Shown piece after piece: positions 25,790-34,491 of a DNA stretch of 64,000 bases. The position numbers and the translations under genes are program-made. The stretch lies in NCBI GenBank assembly GCA_964467925.1, contig CAYXSX010000001.1:186001-250000 (forward strand), given 5' to 3'. The stretch comes from CAYXSX01 sp964467925. GTDB lineage: Bacteria > Pseudomonadota > Alphaproteobacteria > Micavibrionales > Micavibrionaceae. Numbering within the stretch: the stretch's first letter is position 1; every line of letters begins with the position of its first letter. The notes below the pieces were generated by a model. That model was not told the DNA's origin. It saw only the letters and a program-made list of their open reading frames with translations, and searched no databases.

Positions 25790-25902
25790 CCGCAAAGGAC
25801 ACAAAGGACGCAAAGTTTTTTTGACGCCTTTTAAAAATAAAAATGAATGATCGGACTAAACCATCTTATTTTTACTTTGCGTGCTTGGCGTACTTTGCGT
25901 TT
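25788..25902. repeat. Palindromic repeat with CGCAAAGGA-type arms
   Basis: Left arm 25788-25815 (AACCGCAAAGGACACAAAGG and on to CGCAAAG) is complementary, with mismatches, to the right arm 25875-25902 (CTTTGCGTGCTTGGCGTACT and on to TTGCGTTT). It begins on the hisS stop codon, and the right arm lies inside the start of the following secreted-protein gene. Confidence 0.8.
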
Positions 25903-26421
25903 CAAATGTTTATCAATACTGCCGCAGCTTCGGAAAGCTATGAATACTCTCCGCCCCCGTGTGAATTCACCGTCAGCTTTCCCGAAGAGCCCGCGCCGGA
26001 AAAACGCTGCGATGCGGGCGGCGAGCGCTGTTACGATTTCCTGAGCTTTACGCAAGTGTTCGACCTTGCCGCGACGGTTAATTTCCGTGTGATCTGTAAC
26101 CCCGCCGATAAAGCCACCATCGATTATTACACCCCCGAAGTCATGGAGAGCACCTTAGAGGCCATGACGAAGCGCGCAACCGTAAAGGTAGACCGCTACG
26201 AAACTTCGGCACGAGAGAGCGAAGATTACCGTCAGGCCGGCCTTGTGGGAGAAAGCGAAATCGCGGGCGAACCCACCATTTACCTTGCGCAACTCTGGGT
26301 GGGTAAAAATTCCATCTTTTCCATCGAGGGCGAGCTTATTGGCGAAACGCATAAAAAAGCAGATGAATTGTTCCGCGATATTTTAAAAAGTGTTAAGTGG
26401 AAAGCGGAAAGTGATAAGTAA
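25843..26421 (+). CDS. Predicted secreted protein whose signal peptide comes from a repeat
   Basis: 192 residues. The N-terminus MNDRTKPSYFYFACLAYFAFQMFINTAAASES behaves as a signal peptide (basic start, hydrophobic core, AAA-S cleavage region), and most of that core is encoded by the right arm of a palindromic repeat (25875-25902). The mature part (PPPCEFTVSFPEEPAPEKRCDAGGERCYDFLSF...) has four Cys and conserved-looking beta segments (EIAGEPTIYLAQLWVGKNSIFSIEGELIG), typical of a small periplasmic protein; no family name is offered. Its 3' end is inside another inverted repeat. Confidence 0.65.
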   Translation: MNDRTKPSYFYFACLAYFAFQMFINTAAASESYEYSPPPCEFTVSFPEEPAPEKRCDAGGERCYDFLSFTQVFDLAATVNFRVICNPADKATIDYYTPEVMESTLEAMTKRATVKVDRYETSARESEDYRQAGLVGESEIAGEPTIYLAQLWVGKNSIFSIEGELIGETHKKADELFRDILKSVKWKAESDK

Positions 26422-26449
26422 CTTAAAACTTATCACTTAAAACTTTTAA
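26387..26449. repeat. Inverted repeat between the secreted-protein gene and sufE
   Basis: AAGTGATAAGT (26409-26419) pairs perfectly with ACTTATCACTT (26428-26438) over an 8-base loop; outer flanks AAAGTGTTAAGTG and CACTTAAAACTTT extend the symmetry. It spans the 3' ends of two convergent genes, whose last codons lie in its arms, and may serve as a shared terminator. Confidence 0.7.
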
Positions 26450-26828
26450 CCCTCTCCACCATCGCAAAGAATCCGTTCCGGCGGTTGGGGCTGAGATGCT
26501 GGTCGAGACCAATTTCTTTAAACGTGGTTTCTATATCCGTGGCGGCGATTTCTTCGGGCGTTTTTCCGTTATATACCCGGAGCAGCAATGCGATCAGCCC
26601 GCGCACGATATGTGCGTCACTATCGGCGATGATAAACAGCTTGCCGTCCCGAACCTCCCCCACCATCCACACGCGCGAAGTACAACCACGCACCAGCGTC
26701 GCCTCGGTTTTCAACGCTTCGTCCATGGGCTCAAGCTTGCGGCCCAGATCGATGAGGTAACGGTAGCGGTCTTCCCAATCGTCAAAAAGGGCGAAATCCT
26801 CCACAAGTTCTTCTGTGCTGCTGTGCAT
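26433..26828 (-). CDS. sufE: SufE family sulfur acceptor protein
   Basis: Accepts persulfide sulfur from a SufS-type cysteine desulfurase during Fe-S cluster assembly. The 131-residue protein has the SufE pattern: FDDWEDRYRYLIDLGRKLEPM, VRGCTSRVW with the acceptor Cys49, the strand segment GKLFIIADSDAHIVRGLIALLLRVYNGKTPEEI, and the terminal HLSPNRRNGFFAMVERVK. Start at ATG 26828. No other suf gene is in the window. The BolA gene about 7 kb away belongs to the same broad process. Confidence 0.93.
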   Translation of the reverse strand: MHSSTEELVEDFALFDDWEDRYRYLIDLGRKLEPMDEALKTEATLVRGCTSRVWMVGEVRDGKLFIIADSDAHIVRGLIALLLRVYNGKTPEEIAATDIETTFKEIGLDQHLSPNRRNGFFAMVERVKSFK

Positions 26829-27014
26829 CAACGTTTTCCGTAAGCTGTTAAGACATTGAATACCTTTGATATAGTATTATAGGACATGCACACAAGACTG
26901 TTTTTTAATGCTGTAAAAAAGACGCGCTGAAACGGATTAGGGCTTGCGCACCCCCGCTGGCCTTAGCTAAATTGAAGGGGCGTAGAAACAAAAAAGCACG
27001 GAAAGCCTTATACT

Positions 27015-28316
27015 ATGAGCAAATCAGCCAGCGGCGAATCTAAAAACACCCTGTACTGTTCCTTCTGCGGCAAGAGCCAGCACGAAGTCCGCAAGCTGAT
27101 CGCGGGCCCGAACGTATTCATCTGTAACGAGTGCGTAGAGCTTTGCATGGACATTATCCGTGAAGAAGACAAAACCCAGATCGTGCGCGAGGGCGATGGC
27201 GTCCCTGCTCCCTCTGAAATTCGTTCAGTTCTTGATGATTACGTGATCGGTCAGGAGCGTGCGAAGCGCGTTCTTTCCGTGGCCGTTCACAACCACTACA
27301 AGCGCTTGGAACATGGCGGCGAAGGCGCGGAAGTTGAACTGGCGAAATCCAACATTCTTCTGGTCGGCCCCACCGGTTGCGGTAAAACGCTTCTGGCCGA
27401 AACGCTGGCCCGCATTCTCGACGTTCCCTTTACCATGGCCGACGCCACCACGCTTACTGAAGCCGGTTACGTGGGTGAGGATGTTGAAAATATTGTTCTG
27501 AAACTGCTGCAAGCTTCCGATTACAATGTCGAACGTGCGCAGCGCGGTATCGTTTATATCGACGAAATCGACAAGATTTCCCGCAAATCCGACAACCCCT
27601 CCATAACGCGCGACGTCTCCGGCGAAGGCGTGCAACAGGCACTGTTGAAACTCATGGAAGGAACGGTTGCTTCCGTGCCTCCCCAGGGTGGGCGCAAACA
27701 TCCTCAACAAGAGTTTTTGCAGGTCGACACGAAAAACATCCTGTTCATCTGCGGCGGCGCGTTCGCCGGGCTGGACAAGGTTATCGCGGCACGCGGTCGG
27801 GGCACATCCATCGGCTTTGGCGCGGATATCAAGGCCGATGACGAGCGCGGCATTGGTGAACTGTTCAAGGAACTGGAACCCGAAGACCTTCTGAAGTACG
27901 GTTTGATCCCCGAATTCGTCGGACGTCTACCGGTAATCGCTACACTCGAAGACCTCGATATTGATGCCCTTATTACGATCTTGACGCAGCCGAAAAATGC
28001 ACTAGTCAAGCAATACCAGAAACTGTTCGAAATGGAGGGTGCAGATCTTACCTTCTCCCCTGAGGCATTAAAAGCAGTTGCCGAAAAAGCTATCGCTCGT
28101 AAAACAGGCGCTCGCGGCTTGCGCTCCATCATCGAAAACATGCTGCTTGATACCATGTACGAACTTCCCGATATGGAGGGCGTGGAAGAAGTGGTCATCA
28201 GTGAAAAAACCGTTACCGACAACGAAGCCCCCGTCTTTGTCTACGGCGACAAGAAAAAGAAGAAAGCCGCCGGCGGATCCAAAGCCGCAGCTAAAAAGAC
28301 CGACGAAGACGAATAG
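27015..28316 (+). CDS. clpX: ATP-dependent Clp protease ATP-binding subunit ClpX
   Basis: AAA+ unfoldase that feeds ClpP. 433 residues: N-terminal C4 zinc domain (C15, C18, C37, C40; YCSFCGKSQ and FICNECVELC), Walker A GPTGCGKT (~118-125), Walker B GIVYIDEIDKI, the pore/ClpP-contact region and sensor LIPEFVGRLPVIATL, plus R-ARGLRSIIE. The C-terminus is a Lys/Ala-rich tail. Neither clpP nor lon is adjacent, although tig-clpP-clpX-lon is the common order, so the locus has been rearranged or clpX is monocistronic here. Confidence 0.97.
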   Translation: MSKSASGESKNTLYCSFCGKSQHEVRKLIAGPNVFICNECVELCMDIIREEDKTQIVREGDGVPAPSEIRSVLDDYVIGQERAKRVLSVAVHNHYKRLEHGGEGAEVELAKSNILLVGPTGCGKTLLAETLARILDVPFTMADATTLTEAGYVGEDVENIVLKLLQASDYNVERAQRGIVYIDEIDKISRKSDNPSITRDVSGEGVQQALLKLMEGTVASVPPQGGRKHPQQEFLQVDTKNILFICGGAFAGLDKVIAARGRGTSIGFGADIKADDERGIGELFKELEPEDLLKYGLIPEFVGRLPVIATLEDLDIDALITILTQPKNALVKQYQKLFEMEGADLTFSPEALKAVAEKAIARKTGARGLRSIIENMLLDTMYELPDMEGVEEVVISEKTVTDNEAPVFVYGDKKKKKAAGGSKAAAKKTDEDE

Positions 28317-28407
28317 TCATACCCGAGCAGGCAGACGGCGCAGGAATTACCTTATTTCCGTTGCGGTGATGTGTAACTGAAATATTCTTATTGATAGGAG
28401 CACCGAC

Positions 28408-29370
28408 ATGGCACAAAACGCACAAGCAATGCTGGATACCAAGAAAAAATACCGCCTGATCACGCGCAGCGATATGGACGGGCTTGTCTGCGGTGTGCTG
28501 CTTAAGGAACTCAGCCTGATTGATGATGTTACTTTCGCCCATCCCAAGGATATGCAGGACGGTTTGATCGATGTCAGCCCGGATGATATCACCACCAACC
28601 TGCCCTACGTGCCCGGCGTTTATATGGCGTTCGACCACCACGCCAGCGAAACCTCCCGCCTTGAGGGTAATATCGAGAACCGTATTATCAATCCCGACGC
28701 CCCTTCTGCCGCGCGCGTAGTTTATGAATATTTCGGCGGCGCTTCGCGTTTTTTGAATGTTTCTCCAGCGATGATGGAGGCCGTGGACAAAGCTGATTCC
28801 GCCAAATTCACGAAAGAGGAAATTCTCAATCCGGAAGGCTGGGTCTTGCTCAGCTTCATTATGGACGCTCGCACGGGTCTTGGCCGCTTCCGCGATTTCA
28901 ACATTTCCAATTACCAGCTCATGATGCAGCTCATCGATTATTGCCGCGACCATCATGACATTAACGACATCCTTTCCCTGCCCGATGTGAAGGAACGCGT
29001 CGATCTTTATTTCGAACATCAGCTTAAATTCCGCGAACAGGTCGAGCGCTGCGCCGCCGTTCACGGCAATCTTGTCGTGCTTGATTTGCGCCGCGAAGAA
29101 ACACTCTGGGCCGGAAATCGTTTTATGATTTACGCCCTCTTCCCCGCCGCCAATATCTCGATGCATATTATCTGGGGCAAGAACAAGCAAAACACGGTCT
29201 TTGCCATCGGCAAATCCATCCTGAACCGCACCAGCAACACCGATATCGGCGCGCTCTGCCTTGAATACGGCGGCGGCGGGCATAATGCGGCAGGCACCTG
29301 TCAGGTAGAGAACCTCAAGGCCGAAGAAACACTTCAGAACCTTATCAAAAAAATAACCAAAGACGGCTAA
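28408..29370 (+). CDS. DHH/DHHA1 family phosphoesterase
   Basis: 320 residues. The RecJ-like DHH domain shows ITRSDMDGLVCGVLL (motif I, acidic pair) and YMAFDHHASE (DHH motif), and the C-terminal DHHA1 domain has LEYGGGGHNAAGTCQV with the diagnostic GGGHxxAG. Family members cleave linear or cyclic dinucleotides, nanoRNA or polyphosphate, so an exopolyphosphatase label would be too specific. AGGAG lies before the ATG. It is a stand-alone gene between clpX and an exonuclease, 91 bp after clpX. Confidence 0.85.
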   Translation: MAQNAQAMLDTKKKYRLITRSDMDGLVCGVLLKELSLIDDVTFAHPKDMQDGLIDVSPDDITTNLPYVPGVYMAFDHHASETSRLEGNIENRIINPDAPSAARVVYEYFGGASRFLNVSPAMMEAVDKADSAKFTKEEILNPEGWVLLSFIMDARTGLGRFRDFNISNYQLMMQLIDYCRDHHDINDILSLPDVKERVDLYFEHQLKFREQVERCAAVHGNLVVLDLRREETLWAGNRFMIYALFPAANISMHIIWGKNKQNTVFAIGKSILNRTSNTDIGALCLEYGGGGHNAAGTCQVENLKAEETLQNLIKKITKDG

Positions 29371-29414
29371 GTAACGCTTTCATTTCTTTTGCCTTGATGC
29401 TACCTCCTTAAATT

Positions 29415-30059
29415 ATGGCAAGAGACGTAATAATATTCGACTTGGAATACACCGCCTGGAAAGGCAGCATCGCGCGCAACTGGTCGGGCCGCATTAACGG
29501 CAAACCAGAGCTTAAGGAAATCGTCCAGATCGGCGCACTGCGCATTGACTCTCTAAGATTGGAAGCGGTATCCGATGCGCTTGATATACTAACCTTCCCC
29601 AACATTCATCCGCGGCTGTCCCAATATTTCACCGACCTTACCGGTATTACAAACGCAATGCTCACCGAGCGCGGGATGTCTTTTCCCCGTGGTTTTGAGC
29701 AATTTCGGGCCTACGTGCAAGGCTGTGCGCTCGCCGCCTTCGGCACCGATCCGGATGTGTTGGAAACCAACCTAAAACTAAACGGCCTGCCTTCGCTTAA
29801 TTTAAAGGGCTTTAATATCAACGCATGGGCGCAAGAAAACGGCCATACCCCGCCCGACGGCTCCATCAATTCGGGCCGCTTCGCTCGTCACGTGGGAGCC
29901 GATTTCACCACCGAAGAACATTACGCCATCAACGACGTCTATTCCATCCTCGAAGGATTGCGCCACCTTGTCTTTGAACGCGGAATACCCAACCCTCTCC
30001 TTGCAAAATCAGTGCAAAACAATCCGGCTTTCGTAATACCCAAACTACAAGCCGCTTGA
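29415..30059 (+). CDS. DEDDh 3'-5' exonuclease family protein
   Basis: 214 residues with the exonuclease I motif FDLEYT (D9, E11), then EIVQIGALRID in the region following, a middle FGTDPDVLETNL (motif II-like Asp) and HYAINDVYSI (H-x4-D, motif III), which places it in the DEDDh group with oligoribonuclease and epsilon-type proofreaders. The substrate is unknown. Photolyase follows 32 bp later, so DNA repair is a reasonable, unproven guess. Confidence 0.75.
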   Translation: MARDVIIFDLEYTAWKGSIARNWSGRINGKPELKEIVQIGALRIDSLRLEAVSDALDILTFPNIHPRLSQYFTDLTGITNAMLTERGMSFPRGFEQFRAYVQGCALAAFGTDPDVLETNLKLNGLPSLNLKGFNINAWAQENGHTPPDGSINSGRFARHVGADFTTEEHYAINDVYSILEGLRHLVFERGIPNPLLAKSVQNNPAFVIPKLQAA

Positions 30060-30091
30060 TCTGAACCGCGCGCCCATGCCTAAATGGCCAC

Positions 30092-31447
30092 ATGACAAAA
30101 CCTACCGCTCTTCTCTGGCTGCGCCAGGATTTAAGACTTCACGACAACCCCGCCTTGACCGCGGCGCTCAAAGACGGGTTTTACATCCTGCCTGTCTTCG
30201 TGCTGGACGATGAAAATGCGGGTGAGTGGAAACACGGCGGCGCATCGCGCTGGTGGCTGCATCAATCGCTGACGGCGCTCAATACATCCATGGGCGGGCG
30301 TATCCTTTTCCTGAAGGGCGATGCCGCCTCGCTAATCCCGAAACTGGTTCAAGATGCCGAGGCGAAAGCCGTTTACTGGAACCGCTGTTACGAACCTTGG
30401 CGCATTGCGTGCGATAAAAACATCAAAGAAGATTTAGCGGCAAACGGCATAGAGGCCAAAAGCTTCAACGCCAATCTGCTGTGGGAACCGTGGGAAGTTC
30501 TAAAAGACGATGGCACGCCCTACAAGGTTTTTACCCCCTATTATCGCCGCGGCTGTCTTGGAAAAGCAGAACCCGCCGCGCCTAAGCCTGCACCGAAAGA
30601 CATTCCTTACGCCCAAACGCCCTCCAGCTATCAATCCCGCCTTACAGACCTCGGCCTGATGCCGCTCATAAAATGGTATAGCGACATGGCGGATGAATGG
30701 AGCCCGGGAGAGGACGGCGCCAAAAAACGCCTTAAGGAATTTTTGAACGGCGGGCTGCAAGGTTACAAGGAGGGGCGCAATTACCCGGCCTGCGAAAATG
30801 TTTCGCGCCTATCACCGCATCTTCATTTCGGTGAAATCTCCCCCCGCTATGTCTGGCACGAAGCGCGGGGGCTTGGCATGGCGAACAATCTTGAAACCGA
30901 TCTTGATAATTTTTGTTCGGAACTGGGCTGGCGCGAATTTTCCCATTCCCTACTCTATCACTTTCCTGACTTGCCACGTAAGCCGCTGCAGGAAAAATTC
31001 GAGGCTTTCCCGTGGCATGAAAACGCCGAATATTTGGAACGCTGGCAAAAGGGGCAAACCGGAATTCCATTGGTCGATGCCGGTATGCGTCAGCTTTGGC
31101 ATACGGGCTGGATGCATAACCGCGTGCGTATGGTTGTGGGTTCGTTTCTTGTGAAAAATCTTCTCCTGCACTGGCATCACGGCGAAGACTGGTTCTGGGA
31201 CACTTTGGTTGATGCCGATCTGGCAAACAACTCCGCAAGCTGGCAATGGATCGCCGGATGCGGGGCCGATGCCGCGCCCTATTTCCGCGTGTTCAACCCG
31301 CAGACGCAAGCCGAAAAATTCGATGCCGATGAAACCTATATCCGCAAATGGGTACCCGAATACGGCACGGACAAATACGCCCGCGCCACCGTTGATTTAA
31401 AAGCCAGCCGCACACGCGCGCTTGAGGCGTATCAGGAAATTAGATAG
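30092..31447 (+). CDS. phr: Deoxyribodipyrimidine photolyase / cryptochrome family
   Basis: Light-driven repair of UV dimers (class I CPD photolyase like). 451 residues: N-terminal antenna domain TALLWLRQDLRLHDNPAL..., then the FAD domain with ELGWREFSHSLLYHFPDLP, GIPLVDAGMRQLWHTGWMHNRVRMVVGSFLVKNLLLHWHHGEDWFWDTLVDADLANNSASWQWIAGCG and FNPQTQAEKFD. The tryptophans of the electron-transfer chain and the Asn of NNS(A)SWQW are present, so an active enzyme is expected rather than a sensor only. Confidence 0.95.
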   Translation: MTKPTALLWLRQDLRLHDNPALTAALKDGFYILPVFVLDDENAGEWKHGGASRWWLHQSLTALNTSMGGRILFLKGDAASLIPKLVQDAEAKAVYWNRCYEPWRIACDKNIKEDLAANGIEAKSFNANLLWEPWEVLKDDGTPYKVFTPYYRRGCLGKAEPAAPKPAPKDIPYAQTPSSYQSRLTDLGLMPLIKWYSDMADEWSPGEDGAKKRLKEFLNGGLQGYKEGRNYPACENVSRLSPHLHFGEISPRYVWHEARGLGMANNLETDLDNFCSELGWREFSHSLLYHFPDLPRKPLQEKFEAFPWHENAEYLERWQKGQTGIPLVDAGMRQLWHTGWMHNRVRMVVGSFLVKNLLLHWHHGEDWFWDTLVDADLANNSASWQWIAGCGADAAPYFRVFNPQTQAEKFDADETYIRKWVPEYGTDKYARATVDLKASRTRALEAYQEIR

Positions 31448-31503
31448 CCGGCCCTTTTAACTTTAAGCTTGTCATCTCTTTTTTGTTTTCATATTAATAA
31501 ATC

Positions 31504-31971
31504 ATGTCAAAACCCACAATAAATCGGAGCGAAATTTTAAAATTAGCACATGCATGGGCTACGGCACGCAATGGTGGCAATGATAACTGGTGGGAAAACT
31601 ACCAGATAGCAGCAGCACACTATCAAGAACACGGCACTTTAGAGGGTGTAACTAGAAAGCTTAAAATGCGCACATGGGCAACAAAGACCCGTCAACAATG
31701 GCGTGAAGGCAAGCTTACTCAAACACAAATAGATGCACTAAAAACTATTGAATTTTCTCTAAACACGCCGTTGACTAATAACCATACCATACATTCAGGC
31801 AATAGGCTTAAAGACACCCTAGAGCTAAAAGCTTTATTTGATAAAACTGGAGAAAGTGAAATGACGAAAGAGCAGTTGAACACTCTAAATGCAAATATGG
31901 CCCACTACCAGCATTGCTGGCGGCAAGGACGCCTGTCCCAAAGCAGCGCTGAGAAACTAGGAATTTCGTAA
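31504..31971 (+). CDS. Hypothetical protein with helicase-associated-domain-like repeats
   Basis: 155 residues, markedly A+T-rich. Two stretches, TWATKTRQQWREGKLTQTQIDALKTIEF (~52-80) and AHYQHCWRQGRLSQSSAEKLGI (~132-154), follow the pattern of helicase-associated (HA) repeats (W..Q(R)..+.GKLS..QI..LE.IGF). HA repeats normally hang on helicases, but none is here. The similarity is by eye and the assignment tentative. Codon choice and A+T content differ from the photolyase gene next to it. Confidence 0.6.
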   Translation: MSKPTINRSEILKLAHAWATARNGGNDNWWENYQIAAAHYQEHGTLEGVTRKLKMRTWATKTRQQWREGKLTQTQIDALKTIEFSLNTPLTNNHTIHSGNRLKDTLELKALFDKTGESEMTKEQLNTLNANMAHYQHCWRQGRLSQSSAEKLGIS

Positions 31972-32052
31972 TCTTAAATTTATTTATTCGCTAACGCTTT
32001 TCGATTCATTTAAATCATATTCTTTCCCATCATTTATAGTTAAAATCTGTTC

Positions 32053-32940
32053 ATGAACAGACCTGTTTTAAAATCCGGCGGAACGATCGGCGTGATGGCG
32101 CCGAGCTCTTACGTCGAGCGCGAAGACATTGAAAAATCCGCCGCTCTTCTGGAAGCGCGCGGGTACAAGGTTTTCGTCCACCCCCAGACCTTCGAGCGCC
32201 ACCATCAGAGTGCGGGCACGGTTTTGCAAAAAACCATGGCGTTTCAGGGTCTGTGGCAACGGGCGGATATTGACGCCATCTGGTGCGCGGGCGGCGGCAA
32301 CCGGGCGCTGCAGCTTCTGGATTCCATCAATTTCAAAAAACTGGTCGGCAATCCCAAACCCCTGATCGGGTTTAGCGATGTTACGGCGCTGCTTAACGCC
32401 GTATACGCCCATACGGGGATAACCACCTATCACGGCCCGGTTTTTAAAAATGTTCACCGTTACGAACAGCTAGACCACCTGCTTGATTTGCTTGCCGGTA
32501 AGGCGGCCGGATATCCGATGCAACAAGCAAAAACCCTCAACTCCGGAAATGCCACAGGCCCCTTGGTCGGCGGCAATTTAAGCCTTTTCCAATACCTTCC
32601 CAACACCTTGCCGGGAGAATTTTATAAGGGCGCGTTGTTGTTCCTGGAGGACAATGCCGAGGAACTAAGCCATTTCGACCGTATGATGATCCATCTTAAG
32701 CGTCTGGGCGTCCTTAATGAAATTTCCGGACTTATCATGGGAGAATTTACGGATCTGGCCGATACAGGGCGTCCCTTCGGTTTCAGTTTTGAAGACATTA
32801 TCCGCGAACATACCGAAGATCTGGATATTCCGATTGTCATCAACGCGCCCTTCGGTCACGGTAAAAATCTTTATACTTTGCCGCTGGGGGCCGAGGCAAA
32901 ACTCACCGCCGCTAAAAATAAAATCACGCTAAGCTTTTAG
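32053..32940 (+). CDS. LD-carboxypeptidase (S66 family)
   Basis: Serine peptidase that trims the terminal D-Ala of murein tetrapeptides, or an MccF-like relative. 295 residues: GGTIGVMAPSSYV N-terminus, WCAGGGNRALQLLDSI, nucleophile Ser108 in IGFSDVTALL, E199 in LLFLEDNAEEL and H269 in FGHGKNLYTLPLGAEAKL complete the Ser-Glu-His triad. The protein seems cytoplasmic (no signal peptide), fitting murein recycling. Its 3' end overlaps the convergent gene by 12 bp. Confidence 0.9.
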   Translation: MNRPVLKSGGTIGVMAPSSYVEREDIEKSAALLEARGYKVFVHPQTFERHHQSAGTVLQKTMAFQGLWQRADIDAIWCAGGGNRALQLLDSINFKKLVGNPKPLIGFSDVTALLNAVYAHTGITTYHGPVFKNVHRYEQLDHLLDLLAGKAAGYPMQQAKTLNSGNATGPLVGGNLSLFQYLPNTLPGEFYKGALLFLEDNAEELSHFDRMMIHLKRLGVLNEISGLIMGEFTDLADTGRPFGFSFEDIIREHTEDLDIPIVINAPFGHGKNLYTLPLGAEAKLTAAKNKITLSF

Positions 32941-33387
32941 CTTTGCCTTCATCCAGCGCAGCAAGGCACCCAGCAGAGGAACATGCTCATAAACCTGTGC
33001 GCCTGCGTCCCAGTGATCGGCATGGGAAAGCACCAACCCGCGACGTGAGAATAATACCTCACTCATCCCTTCGATATAGCGCCGCTTGCCCTTATAATCA
33101 CAGGAAAAGCTCCAGCGCACGTAGGCGACCTCTCCCCCGCCTTCCTCGCTTTCGCTGTTTTCCCCCCAGCTATAATCACGCACTTTGAATTTCTGGTTTT
33201 CGGTGCGAGCAAAAAGGCGCCCCAGAAATTCCTCGTATTCCTCAAGGCCCGTAATGTCGTAAAACGGGTTCTTGAACGCCATCCCCGGCTCAGCCACCTT
33301 CTCGATCAGACGGATCGAACGGCGCGTCAGCGTCTCGTAATATTGGATGTATTTGGCAAGTATGGCTTGCGCTTTTTCCGATGACAT
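32929..33387 (-). CDS. NTF2-like / SnoaL-like fold protein
   Basis: 152 residues with the shape of an NTF2-like cone: helical start (ILAKYIQYYETLTRRSIRLIEKVAEPGMAFKNPFYDITGLEEYEEFLGRLFA), then strands (KFKVRDYSW, GEVAYVRWSFSCDYKGKRRYIEGMSEVLFSRRGLVLSHADHWDAG). The helix-plus-FKNPFYDITG pattern is common in these proteins, which bind or isomerise small molecules or are scaffolds. It overlaps the convergent LD-carboxypeptidase end by 12 bp. The ligand is unknown. Confidence 0.75.
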   Translation of the reverse strand: MSSEKAQAILAKYIQYYETLTRRSIRLIEKVAEPGMAFKNPFYDITGLEEYEEFLGRLFARTENQKFKVRDYSWGENSESEEGGGEVAYVRWSFSCDYKGKRRYIEGMSEVLFSRRGLVLSHADHWDAGAQVYEHVPLLGALLRWMKAKLKA

Positions 33388-33479
33388 TACCGGGTCCTCT
33401 CGTGATGGCTACAATGTTGCATCAGCCGATATTTTTTATTCAATATCAATGACTAACGCAAAAAAGCTTACACTGTTGC

Positions 33480-34217
33480 ATGAATTATGATATGCTTTCG
33501 CTTAATCAAAAGTACAGGATAATGAGTATAACACTAGAGCACAGGGAAACTGACCGTAAAGGGAGTTTCATTGCGCGGGGCACAAGTTTTTATTATCAAT
33601 ACTGCGCATCGAAAAACCGGTTGAACATTTGCCATGCGGAAACAAAATCCGTATTGCGCTCGGTCACACTCGAGAAACGGACGCTTTGCAATCCGCTCCA
33701 GTTCGTGCACAGCTTCGACAAATCCTCCAAAATCAAAGCGCTGATTTTTAGCAACCATAAAACTGTGCGGCTCTGCAATACCCTGGAGGGAGAAAAACTG
33801 CTGGCGCTCCTGCCCAATATCGAGCGCCTGACCCGCTATACCTGCAAACTGAAAAACGAACAATTCCGCGATTTTTGTAAGGGCTTTGCTCAGGATTTCG
33901 CGCTCCAGTCCATTTACATCCATAAAACTGAAGGCAATAACGGCCTTGATTTTTACAATGCCGGCGTTACATCCATTCACAATCATTCGGTCGAGGCGCG
34001 CGCGACATCCCTTCACGGTATCTTGCGCGAAACGGCCACGAAGGTCATGCACGATCTGGTTATGATGGAATACGGATACAGCCATCATGGCTCAGCGCAT
34101 AATCTTCTGACTGTTTCGTCCAAGCTTTCGACGCTCTCGCGAATCGTCAATAACGACTACATTCCCGAATTTCATCTGGCCGAAGAGAGCTCCGGTGAGA
34201 GTTTGATTGAGGCCTAG
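33480..34217 (+). CDS. Hypothetical 245-residue protein
   Basis: No family recognised. The N-terminal half is strand-rich (FIARGTSFYYQYCASKNRLNICHAETKSVLRSVTLEKR) with several Cys, the middle has IERLTRYTCKLKNEQFRDFCKGFAQDFALQSIYIHKTEG, and the C-terminus is helical and His-rich (MEYGYSHHGSAHNLL). No signal peptide or transmembrane segment. It stands alone upstream of the carD promoter. The start at ATG 33480 lacks a clear ribosome-binding site, and ATGs at 33489 and 33522 are alternatives. Confidence 0.6.
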   Translation: MNYDMLSLNQKYRIMSITLEHRETDRKGSFIARGTSFYYQYCASKNRLNICHAETKSVLRSVTLEKRTLCNPLQFVHSFDKSSKIKALIFSNHKTVRLCNTLEGEKLLALLPNIERLTRYTCKLKNEQFRDFCKGFAQDFALQSIYIHKTEGNNGLDFYNAGVTSIHNHSVEARATSLHGILRETATKVMHDLVMMEYGYSHHGSAHNLLTVSSKLSTLSRIVNNDYIPEFHLAEESSGESLIEA

Positions 34218-34288
34218 GCGAAAGCCGCGCCTTGCGCCGTTTTTTATAGTATTAGCAACAAGCTAGGGGTTTTCCCTGAACTTAAATG

Positions 34289-34317
34289 TTGAATTTTTGT
34301 GAAAATTTATGTATAGT
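34289..34317 (+). promoter_or_regulatory. Sigma-70 promoter of carD
   Basis: TTGAAT (34289-34294), 17-bp spacer and TATAGT (34312-34317). Transcription from about 34324 would give a leader of roughly 170 bases before the carD ATG. Confidence 0.65.
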
Positions 34318-34350
34318 GCGGATCCTTAGCACTTACAGGTGAGAAGAGAC

Positions 34351-34472
34351 GTTTTTTACTACCACGGTTTGAACGGTTCTTATCATCCCAATCTGAGGAA
34401 GGTGCGCACCGCCCTGACAAAGCGGTAAGGAGGTTTTTGCACTCTTGAAAGTGCCAAGACCCGGTAAAAAAC
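34351..34472 (+). other. Candidate structured leader of carD mRNA
   Basis: GTTTTTTAC (34351-34359) can pair over 9 bp with GTAAAAAAC (34464-34472), closing a ~104-base domain that contains the self-complementary GGTGCGCACC and a small hairpin GCACT-N6-AGTGC (34437-34452). The closing stem ends 19 bases before the ATG. It matches no riboswitch I know. Structure is inferred from complementarity only. Confidence 0.4.
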
Positions 34473-34491
34473 AAAAAGAAAGTGAGAAAAA

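Noticed and set aside
34318..34491. A known riboswitch in the carD leader
   Set aside because: No match to consensus cores I know (SAM, TPP, FMN, lysine, glycine, preQ1, cobalamin).
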